Positions 35,233-42,076 of a stretch of DNA of 59,425 nt are shown piece after piece (the stretch's first letter is position 1; every line of letters starts with the position of its first letter). The stretch spans positions 1 to 59,425 of the forward strand of contig CAJKGK010000022.1 of the NCBI GenBank assembly GCA_905199445.1, given 5' to 3'. Under the pieces are notes generated by a model. It did no database searches. It was not told the origin of the DNA and saw nothing but the letters and a program-made list of their open reading frames with translations. The stretch is from an uncultured Lachnospiraceae bacterium. GTDB taxonomy: Bacteria > Bacillota > Clostridia > Lachnospirales > Lachnospiraceae. Position numbers and translations under genes: made by a program.

Positions 35233-36305
35233 AACACCACCTCCATGGCAATCAGACGTTCAATAATCTCCTCAAATGAAATTCCCGCACATTTCATCAT
35301 TCCCGGAAAACGGCTGTGTGGTGTAAAACCTGGAATTGTATTCACCTCATTAAAATAAATACGTCCATCGTTTGTAAGGAACATATCCACTCTGGCAAAA
35401 TCTGTGCATCCCAGAATTCTGTAGATTTTTTTGGCTGTCTCTTTGATCTGGGCAGCTTTTTCGGGAGAAATTCTGGCCGGCACATAAATATTAGATGTCT
35501 TGAGTGTATACTTTTCTTCATAGTTAAAAAATCCCCGGGATAATTCAATCTCATCCACCGCCCCGACAGTCAGTGTGTCATTGCCCATCACAGCGCAGCC
35601 CACCTCAAAGCCGTCCACATTTTCCTCAATTAGAACCTGACGGTCATGTTCAAATGCGCCCTCGATGGCCGCGCTGAGACAGCTGCCATCCTCCACTTTT
35701 GTAATGCCAAAGGACGATCCCGCACATACCGGCTTTACAAATACGGGAAAACCAATTTGTTTTTGAGCCAGCATTTCTTCCAGTCTTTCCCGACATGTCC
35801 GGTATTCTTCCCGATTAAGCATCAAAGCTTTAGGCACTAAAATCCCTGCATGTTCAACTAAACGATGCGCCATATCCTTATGCATACATACCGCCGAACT
35901 TAAAGTCTTACAGCCAATCACCGGAATACCCGCCAATTCAAACAGCCCCTGAACCGTGCCATCCTCTCCGTTTTTTCCATGAAGCACCGGAAAAACACCA
36001 TCCAGATGAATCCGTTCCACACGCTCATTTCTCAAAACCCACAAACATTTTTCATCTGCAGACTGAGGTACAACAGCCGGATAACAGCAGGGCTGGGTAA
36101 ACCATGTATGATCTGCAATTTTTTCCAGCGCCGCTTCATAGGACCGGCTGGTTTCATAATACAGCCAGCGTCCATCCCTTGTAATGCCTATAAGCACCGG
36201 CCTGTATTTAGATCGGTCTATATAAGTCATCACCGCATGTGCCGACTGCAGAGACACTTCATGCTCCGTTGAATTTCCGCCAAAAATAATACCTATATTT
36301 TTCAT
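35229..36305 (-). CDS. vanG: D-alanine--D-serine ligase, VanG type
   Basis: This ligase of about 358 residues has ATP-grasp Ddl architecture: IGIIFGGNSTEHEVSLQSAH at the N-terminus, FPVLHGKNGEDGTVQGLFEL, PVFVKPVCAGSSFGITKV, and FNEVNTIPGFTPHSRFPGM at the C-terminus. The omega-loop segment SRGFFNYEEKYTLKTS has the FFxxEEKYT pattern of D-Ser-type Van ligases instead of the ordinary Ddl loop. It joins D-Ala to D-Ser for insertion into wall precursors with low affinity for vancomycin. The start at 36305 follows AGGAGG. The gene order vanR-S-G-XY-T matches the vanG-like cluster of Clostridioides difficile. Confidence 0.9.
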   Translation of the reverse strand: MKNIGIIFGGNSTEHEVSLQSAHAVMTYIDRSKYRPVLIGITRDGRWLYYETSRSYEAALEKIADHTWFTQPCCYPAVVPQSADEKCLWVLRNERVERIHLDGVFPVLHGKNGEDGTVQGLFELAGIPVIGCKTLSSAVCMHKDMAHRLVEHAGILVPKALMLNREEYRTCRERLEEMLAQKQIGFPVFVKPVCAGSSFGITKVEDGSCLSAAIEGAFEHDRQVLIEENVDGFEVGCAVMGNDTLTVGAVDEIELSRGFFNYEEKYTLKTSNIYVPARISPEKAAQIKETAKKIYRILGCTDFARVDMFLTNDGRIYFNEVNTIPGFTPHSRFPGMMKCAGISFEEIIERLIAMEVVL

Positions 36306-36393
36306 CTGTTTTTCCTCCTGTTTGTGCAAATAATGATGCCCCCATTTGCTTATCCAATATGATGGGCATCAGACACCGTTGATCTTTAATTTG

Positions 36394-36440
36394 ATTATAT
36401 GGGCCAAATCTTACCGTAAAGTGACTTTGACAGTGACTTT
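36394..36440 (-). promoter_or_regulatory. Probable VanR-controlled promoter of vanG operon
   Basis: On the minus strand, two direct repeats AAAGTCACT (36432-36440 and 36420-36428, period 12 bp) lie 20 bp before a perfect TATAAT (36394-36399). There is no good -35 box, and the second repeat occupies that position, as expected for a promoter that needs a response regulator. The leader to vanG is about 80 bases. Confidence 0.55.
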
Positions 36441-36476
36441 TTTGTCATAAACATTATGATCGGATGCAACAAATAA

Positions 36477-36511
36477 GGCCGCCTTAATACTTTTATTGTA
36501 TTAAAGCGGCC
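36477..36511 (-). terminator. Terminator candidate after vanS
   Basis: A 14-bp stem (GGCCGC then TTAATAC with its partner strand, one mismatch) is followed by TTATTTGTT on the minus strand. It lies 70 bases after the vanS stop and ahead of the vanG promoter, so regulators and resistance genes appear to be separate transcripts. Confidence 0.6.
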
Positions 36512-36579
36512 ATGACCGTATATAAATAATATATAATTAAAAGGCTAAGATATTATTAAGAAAACCTAAGAATTTAAAG

Positions 36580-37749
36580 TTATACCTTAACATCCGGCCC
36601 TATTTTAGGAAGTGAAACCGTAAATGTGGTGTACTGATCATCACTGTCGGCCTTAATATGTCCCCCGTGGAGTTCCACAATATCCTTTGCAATAGCCAGA
36701 CCCAGACCTGCACCGCCGCTGTTCGTTGTCCTTGATTCATCCATTCTGAAAAACTTCTCAAAAATCGTCTGAAGACGATTTTCAGGTATCCGGCGTCCTG
36801 TATTTCTAAACAAAATTTCCACCCGCGCCTCCAAAGGGCGGATAAAAATATCAATATCACTGCCCTCATAGCTGTATGCCGCTGCATTTTTTAATATATT
36901 ATTAAAAACCCTGGCCAGTTTTTCCGGATCTCCATAAACCGTTACATTTTCGTCACCATGCAAAACCACTCGTTTTTTACCGGATTCCAGAATCGGATAA
37001 AACTCATCGCTTAACTGAACAAGCATAAAGTACAGATCAATTTCTGTTTTTTCCAAAATAATGGAGGACAAGTTATAACGTGTAATTTCAAAAAACTCAT
37101 TAATAAGATTTTCCAGGCGGCAGGCTTTATCCAATGTTATCTTTATATATTTGTCTCTTTGCTGAGTCGGCATATCTCCGGCCTCGTCCAACAGGCTTAA
37201 ATACCCGATCACAGAAGTCAGCGGGGTTTTCAGGTCATGCGCTAGATAGGTAATCAAATCATTTTTCTTCCGTGATTCATCTTTAAGCGCAGTCTCACTG
37301 CGATGCATTGTTTCACGGATTTTGAGCATTTCATTTTGAATACCCGCATACGCCTGAGGAACCTGGACGAATTCAGGCTCGGCTGCCTGGGTCAGTGTCT
37401 GAATCAGGCGCACAGTCTCCTGAATTGTCTCTGATTTTGTCTGTCGCTGCGCTCTCCACGTACACAAAACGCCGGTAGCGGTTAGCACCGCACCACCGAT
37501 AATAACCATAAAAGTCAATATTTTCCTCGTCCGCCACCAGATCATCGAGCCTTCATAAATATACCGGTCCAACTGGGAATCATAAATCAGAGACGGATTC
37601 AGCACCATACTTTCGAACCAATCCGCAAACATTCCGTCAGCAAATATATCCATAAGAAAAATACACAGCCAAAGTCCCCCAACGACTGCACATATAATCC
37701 CTGCCATTTTCAGTGGTTTTTTACGCTTATTTTTCAATTTTATACCCAC
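36580..37749 (-). CDS. vanS: Sensor histidine kinase VanS
   Basis: This 389-residue kinase has two membrane helices (about 15-35 and 77-97) enclosing a short external loop, a dimerisation/His domain with ITYLAHDLKTPLTSVIGYLS (His171), and a HATPase domain with NILKNAAAY, GGAGLGLAIAKDIVELHGG. The small sensor loop is typical of VanS in D-Ser clusters. It overlaps vanR by 23 bases; the GTG at 37749 is the likely start, but an internal start cannot be excluded. It controls VanR phosphorylation in response to wall stress or glycopeptide. Confidence 0.88.
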   Translation of the reverse strand: MGIKLKNKRKKPLKMAGIICAVVGGLWLCIFLMDIFADGMFADWFESMVLNPSLIYDSQLDRYIYEGSMIWWRTRKILTFMVIIGGAVLTATGVLCTWRAQRQTKSETIQETVRLIQTLTQAAEPEFVQVPQAYAGIQNEMLKIRETMHRSETALKDESRKKNDLITYLAHDLKTPLTSVIGYLSLLDEAGDMPTQQRDKYIKITLDKACRLENLINEFFEITRYNLSSIILEKTEIDLYFMLVQLSDEFYPILESGKKRVVLHGDENVTVYGDPEKLARVFNNILKNAAAYSYEGSDIDIFIRPLEARVEILFRNTGRRIPENRLQTIFEKFFRMDESRTTNSGGAGLGLAIAKDIVELHGGHIKADSDDQYTTFTVSLPKIGPDVKV

Positions 37750-38422
37750 ACCCCCATACTGTTTTTATATATTTAGGCTTTTCCACACTATCCCCCATTT
37801 TTTCACGAAGATGGCGGATATGCACCGTAATTGTATTGTTGCTTTTACTGTAATACGCATCCCCCCAGACCTCATGAAACAAATCCTCAGCACTGACAAC
37901 ACAGCCTCTTTTCTGGCATAAAATCCGCAAAATGGAAAACTCTGTAGGTGTCAGCTCCAGGGGGCGCTCATCCAGCAAACATTCATGGGTATCGATATTC
38001 ATGATCAATCCGCCGACTTCGACCGTATGCTCCGGTTTTTCGGCAGGTGTATTATATTTAAGATACCTGCGCAGCTGAGCCTTTACTCTGGCCACCAGCT
38101 CCAGGGGGCGAAAAGGCTTTGTAATGTAATCATCCGCTCCCAGTGTAAGTCCGTTGATCTGATCCAGTTCCTCACCCTTTGCAGTAAGCATAATCACCGG
38201 ATATGTATATTTCTCCCTGATTTTTCTGCAAATCGTAAAACCACTGACCTCAGGCATCATCACATCTAAAACAGCCAGATCAATCCGCTCCCGCTCAATA
38301 CAGCGCAGGGCTTCCCGGGCAGAGTAAAACTTAAATACCGTATAATTTTCATTTTTCAAATATAACTCCACCAAATCTGCAATTTCCTGTTCATCATCAA
38401 CAACCAGTATATTTACATTCAC
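37727..38422 (-). CDS. vanR: Response regulator VanR (OmpR family)
   Basis: This 231-residue protein has a receiver domain with the acidic pocket VVDDEQE and phospho-acceptor Asp53 (LAVLDVMMPE), and Lys in DYITKPF. The OmpR-type winged helix is at about 130-229 (LTPTEFSILRILCQKRGCVV, TVWGCGYKIEK). Its sequence pattern is that of VanR from vanG-like clusters. AGGTGAAG lies ahead of the ATG. The upstream region is shared with the solo copy of the repeated small RNA, which is transcribed the opposite way. Confidence 0.92.
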   Translation of the reverse strand: MNVNILVVDDEQEIADLVELYLKNENYTVFKFYSAREALRCIERERIDLAVLDVMMPEVSGFTICRKIREKYTYPVIMLTAKGEELDQINGLTLGADDYITKPFRPLELVARVKAQLRRYLKYNTPAEKPEHTVEVGGLIMNIDTHECLLDERPLELTPTEFSILRILCQKRGCVVSAEDLFHEVWGDAYYSKSNNTITVHIRHLREKMGDSVEKPKYIKTVWGCGYKIEK

Positions 38423-38661
38423 TTTTCTTCACCTCAAATAAGCAATCTGATATCGTTGGCGTCCAAAAGCCTTTTGACCCCAACATCTTTTGTATAGTTT
38501 ATCACAAAGCTCAAACGGAAATCTTAATTTTTCCATAAGATTGAAAATAGCGGCCTATAAATTTTCCGTAACCGTCCCCGCCCTGCGATGATCATCCTTC
38601 TGTGATATCGATTTCACAAATTGCACAAAAAAATTTTTCTTAAAATCGAATTTTTGTGAAC

Positions 38662-38690
38662 ACTTTTCATAACAAATCATGTATTATAAT
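38662..38690 (+). promoter_or_regulatory. Promoter of solo small RNA
   Basis: TATAAT at 38685-38690 in the context TATTATAAT; an AACACTT element at 38660-38666 lies the same distance upstream as in the four array copies. The -35 hexamer is not TTGACA-like. Upstream, TTCACAAA and TTTGTGAA (about 38611-38660) form a spaced inverted repeat. The rest of the vanR-facing gap (38423-38610) shows nothing I can name. Confidence 0.55.
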
Positions 38691-38696
38691 AGACGT

Positions 38697-38797
38697 AAAC
38701 CCCCCCAATACATTATATATAGTTTTTTGTTACACCCCATATGAAACAAAAAATACCTTCTCCAAGAAAAGGCAGCCGAACGTTGGCTGCCTTTTCT
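38697..38797 (+). ncRNA. Small RNA, copy 1 (solo)
   Basis: The transcript would start with ACCCCCCC-type sequence, carry a TTTTTTGTT/AACAAAAAA hairpin that exposes a CACCCCAT loop, the linker ACCTTCTCC, and a terminator AAAAGGCAGCC/GGCTGCCTTTT. The first two parts are nearly identical to the array copies; the terminator stem has a different sequence but the same shape. The terminator also works for the HAD gene on the other strand. The family is not one I recognise. Confidence 0.65.
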
Positions 38798-38843
38798 CTT
38801 TCCCATATTTTTATTGTCTGATCTGAGATCCATCTCACATACA

Positions 38844-39494
38844 TCATGTTTGTGCTGCCAGTCGGGGCAAGGTTTCCAGAGTGTCCAAAACAGCGTATAG
38901 CTTATGGCGCAGCGCTTCATCCGGCTGTGTCAGATCCGGAACCATCACAACCTTCATCCCTGCAGCCAGCGCAGCAGCAATACCATTTGGCGAATCTTCA
39001 ACAGCAATACAGTCACAGGGCTTTTCTCCGATCGCACTGCAGGCATACAGATAAATATCCGGCTTGGGTTTTCCGTTTTCTACCATAGATGCACACACAA
39101 TGCGGTCAAACTTGTGGTCAATACCGATTTCCCTGAGATACCGGACCGCCCGCGCCTGGTCGGTAGCCGTAGCCACCGCCATTTTTACCCCCATTTGCCG
39201 AAGCCGATCCAAAGTTATATCCACAAAAGGCTTTTTCTCAATCCCATAACAGCTAAGCTGCTTTTCCATCAGCACTTTTCTCCGTGCTCGGATCTTTTCA
39301 TAATCAAACTCAGGGCCAAAAATTTCCTGAAGCGCAGGCTTGGCAAACTTGGCTGCCAGACTGCGGATCATCAGCCCATGTTCCGGCCGCATGTCAAAAC
39401 CGGCCTCCTGGCCGGCCTGACACCAGTATTTGACCAGATATTTTTCAGTATCAATTAAAACGCCATCCATATCAAAAATTACAGCTTTAATCAT
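38844..39494 (-). CDS. HAD-family hydrolase, beta-phosphoglucomutase-like
   Basis: This 216-residue HAD subfamily IA phosphatase/mutase has motif I VIFDMDGVLIDTE (Asp8, Asp10), motif II VATATDQA, the lysine in GKPKPDIYLYA and motif IV VEDSPNGIAAALAAGMKVV. The helical cap lies at about residues 15-90. Such enzymes dephosphorylate sugar phosphates or interconvert them. It lies 31 bases after the M42 gene and ends at the small RNA's bidirectional terminator. The substrate is not deducible. Confidence 0.9.
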   Translation of the reverse strand: MIKAVIFDMDGVLIDTEKYLVKYWCQAGQEAGFDMRPEHGLMIRSLAAKFAKPALQEIFGPEFDYEKIRARRKVLMEKQLSCYGIEKKPFVDITLDRLRQMGVKMAVATATDQARAVRYLREIGIDHKFDRIVCASMVENGKPKPDIYLYACSAIGEKPCDCIAVEDSPNGIAAALAAGMKVVMVPDLTQPDEALRHKLYAVLDTLETLPRLAAQT

Positions 39495-39525
39495 CTTTGG
39501 CCTCGCTTTTTTCTTCCCTCATTAT

Positions 39526-40569
39526 TTAATGAATACCTGTAAAACCCTTGACCAGCTCCAGAGTATTCATCAAGCCTTTTTCATGGGTACGTTCCATACC
39601 ATGAGACGCATGGACGCCCTGTCCAATCAAAGCGGCACAAATATTATTTCCGCCTCTTAAAGCAGCCGAAGCATCAGATCCATAATGTGGAAAAATATCC
39701 ACTGCATAATCCAGCTTCAGATCTTCCCCAATCCGGATCAGGCGATTCGTCATCTCATAATCATATGGACCGGAAGAATCCATGGCACAGATTGAAACCT
39801 TGGTTTCATCCCCGGTCAGATCATCGCCCAGCGCCCCCATGTCAACGGCCAGCAGCTGTGTCACATCGGATGGAATATAGCTGGCACCATGACCGATTTC
39901 CTCATAATTCGTAATCATAATTTTCACCGTGTATTCCGGCTGCTGGCCTGTTTCATGAATATATTTAAGCCATGTCAGCAAAACGGCCACACTGGCTTTA
40001 TCATCCAGATGCCGGGATTTAATAAAACCGCTGACTGTATGCTCAAATCTCGGTTCAAAACTTATAAAATCTCCTGCACCAATTCCAAGGGCTTTGACAT
40101 CATTTTCATCGGCCACCATCTCATCCAGGCGTATTTCCATATTACATGCCTTGCGTTCCTGGGTACGCGCATCGTCATACGTATGAACAGACGGCATTGT
40201 TGTCAGCACAGTTCCGGTATACGTTTTACCGTTTCTCCGACAATGAATTTTACAGTATTCACCCTCAATGGTCTGCATCATATACCCCCCAACCGGTACA
40301 ATTTTTAATGTTCCGGAAGATGAAATTGAACGAACCATAGCCCCGAGAGTATCGCCATGAGCGCCCAGGCCAACCACCTCACCGTCTTTTTGACCGGGCA
40401 CTGTAATAATAACGCCGCCTTTTTTATTGTATTCGGTCTTAAATCCCAGACTGTTCGCCACATCCTCAATATATGCCATGATTTCTTTCGTATATCCCGA
40501 AGGGCTGGGAATATTGACAAGTGTCTCAAGTGTCTTTACAAGTTCATCCATTTGTTGTTGGCTGGTCAT
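39526..40569 (-). CDS. M42-family metallo-aminopeptidase
   Basis: This 347-residue protein of the M42 glutamyl/deblocking aminopeptidase group has metal ligands and catalytic acids in GLGAHGDTLGAMV, SRHLDDKASVAVLLT, MITNYEEIGHGAS and LLAVDMGALG, with the final His in GVHASHGMERTHEKG. These enzymes form large tetrahedral complexes and release N-terminal residues from peptides in the cytoplasm. The start at 40569 follows AGGAG with eight-base spacing. It is transcribed with the HAD gene and away from the small RNA array. Confidence 0.92.
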   Translation of the reverse strand: MTSQQQMDELVKTLETLVNIPSPSGYTKEIMAYIEDVANSLGFKTEYNKKGGVIITVPGQKDGEVVGLGAHGDTLGAMVRSISSSGTLKIVPVGGYMMQTIEGEYCKIHCRRNGKTYTGTVLTTMPSVHTYDDARTQERKACNMEIRLDEMVADENDVKALGIGAGDFISFEPRFEHTVSGFIKSRHLDDKASVAVLLTWLKYIHETGQQPEYTVKIMITNYEEIGHGASYIPSDVTQLLAVDMGALGDDLTGDETKVSICAMDSSGPYDYEMTNRLIRIGEDLKLDYAVDIFPHYGSDASAALRGGNNICAALIGQGVHASHGMERTHEKGLMNTLELVKGFTGIH

Positions 40570-40687
40570 TTTTATCACTCCTAGTATAATATTCGTGGGC
40601 CAATACAGGCCGCTTTATTTTTCCGTAAAAGCCTGTCTCTGCCTGGCCTTCACAAAAGTTACTGCCTCGGCAGTCACCCTTTTATTT

Positions 40688-40716
40688 ATAGTAAGATATT
40701 TATCCTGTTTTGTCAA
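40688..40716 (-). promoter_or_regulatory. Promoter of the M42-HAD operon
   Basis: Minus-strand TTGACA (40711-40716), a 17-bp spacer and TACTAT (40688-40693). The leader of about 110 bases contains a small ACTGC/GCAGT hairpin. From 40717 to 40874 I see no gene. Confidence 0.55.
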
Positions 40717-40922
40717 AAATTTATGAAACATCCTTAAAACAACACCAGACTTTTTAGACCATTCAAATGATCTGTCCATTTTTACTCTTTTTTTGTACAT
40801 TTTGATGCTAACTATTTTGAAAGTACCAGATATAGTATCTGATATTTTGCATAGAAAAATCCGATTAAAAAATACTTCTTTGGCAACACTTATTTATAGC
40901 TCTATGGTATTATAATAGACGT

Positions 40923-41029
40923 AAACCCCCCAATACATTATATATAGTTTTTTGTTACACCCCATAAGAAACAAAAAATACCTTCTCCAAAAGAAAAAAG
41001 ACGGCCGTTCGGAATTGGCCGTCTTTTTT
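40923..41029 (+). ncRNA. Small RNA, copy 2 (array unit 1)
   Basis: TATAAT at 40911-40916. The body has six C after GTAAA, the TTTTTTGTT/AACAAAAAA hairpin with CACCCCAT loop, the ACCTTCTCC linker and terminator AAAAAGACGGCC/GGCCGTCTTTTTT. The predicted length is about 107 nt. Confidence 0.7.
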
Positions 41030-41245
41030 CATGCCCTTTTGAACCTCCGGATCTCCCCTGATTTCCAGGAATAATTCATGGACTTCCAAACCGTGCCCCG
41101 CCTTTTCCTCTTCTTTTGTCTATTTTAACCGTAAGCATCTGCCGGATGTCCCAATTACCCCCTTTCATTTTGTACACAAACCCTGTTATATTTTTTTCTT
41201 CTTTGGCAACACTTATTGATGGCCTTATGGTATTATAATAGACGT

Positions 41246-41352
41246 AAACCCCCCCCAATACATTATATAATTTTTTGTTACACCCCATAAGAAACAAAAA
41301 ATACCTTCTCCAAAAGGAAAAAGACGGCCGTTCGGAATTGGCCGTCTTTTTT
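41246..41352 (+). ncRNA. Small RNA, copy 3 (array unit 2)
   Basis: TATAAT at 41234-41239. Same body as copy 2, with eight C in the 5' run and one TA fewer before the hairpin. The terminator stem is the same as in copy 2. Confidence 0.7.
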
Positions 41353-41568
41353 CATGCTCTTTTGAACCTCCGGATCTCCCCTGATTTCCAGGAATAATTC
41401 ATGGACTTCCAAACCGTGCCCCGCCTTTTCCTCTTCTTTTGTCTATTTTAACCGTAAGCATCTGCCGGATGTCCCAATTACCCCCTTTCATTTTGTACAC
41501 AAACCCTGTTATATTTTTTTCTTCTTTGGCAACACTTATTCATAGCCTTATGGTATTATAATAGACGT

Positions 41569-41672
41569 AAACCCCCCAATACATTATATAGTTTTTTGTT
41601 ACACCCCATAAGAAACAAAAAATACCTTCTCCAAAGGAAAAAGACGGCTGTTCGGAATTGGCCGTCTTTTTT
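41569..41672 (+). ncRNA. Small RNA, copy 4 (array unit 3)
   Basis: TATAAT at 41557-41562. Six C in the 5' run; same hairpin and linker. The terminator stem is GACGGC/GCCGTC with a slightly altered loop. Confidence 0.7.
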
Positions 41673-41896
41673 CATGCCCTTTAATCACTCAAATCCCCAT
41701 GATTTCTAAGAATTTCAGGAAATAATTCATGGGCTTCCAAACCATCCCCCGACTTTTCCCCCTCTTTTGTATATTTTGACTGTAAGTCCAGGCTATACTT
41801 TCCAGCCAGTCTCTTTCATTTTGTATAGTAACCATAGCCGATTTTTTTCTTCTTTGGCAACACTTATTCATAGCCTTATGGTATTATAATAGACGT

Positions 41897-41999
41897 AAAC
41901 CCCCCAATACATTATATAGTTTTTTGTTACACCCCATAAGAAACAAAATACCTTCTCCAAAGAAAAAGGATGGCTGTTCGGAATTCGCCATCCTTTTTC
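41897..41999 (+). ncRNA. Small RNA, copy 5 (array unit 4)
   Basis: TATAAT at 41885-41890. Six C in the 5' run; the hairpin's 3' arm is shorter (AACAAAA). The terminator stem is GGATGGC/GCCATCC, changed on both arms relative to the other copies, so pairing is kept. On the minus strand this terminator can also end the GH106-like gene. Confidence 0.7.
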
Positions 42000-42076
42000 G
42001 TTTTGTTTTTATTTACCTTTAATAAGTGCCTATATTTCAGTCAAGATGATATCTTATCATTGCGCCGGCATTGATT

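Larger units (their letters stand above)
40875..41999 (+). repeat. Tandem array of four small RNA units
   Basis: Four units start at 40875, 41198, 41521 and 41849 (periods 323, 323 and 328 bp). Each begins with CTTCTTTGGCAACACTT, then promoter, RNA and terminator, then about 170-190 bp of spacer. The first two spacers are nearly identical; the third has diverged strongly, while the RNA parts stay almost unchanged. No transposase or terminal repeats flank the array. The flanks before 40875 and after 41999 are unrelated to the spacer. Confidence 0.9.

Noticed and set aside
38611..38682. Rex-like site (TTGTGAA with AACAA) upstream of the solo RNA
   Set aside because: The match is partial and the half-sites are in the wrong spacing for a Rex operator; left as an unassigned inverted repeat.
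38684..41297. Minus-strand open frames over the small RNA copies (starting MGCNKKLY)
   Set aside because: The frame is broken differently in each copy by changes in the C-run length and TA repeats, there is no well-placed ribosome site, and the conserved features are a promoter, hairpin and terminator on the other strand.
40875..41999. CRISPR array or insertion element
   Set aside because: The repeat unit is over 320 bp, spacers are themselves repeated, there are no cas genes, no transposase and no terminal inverted repeats.
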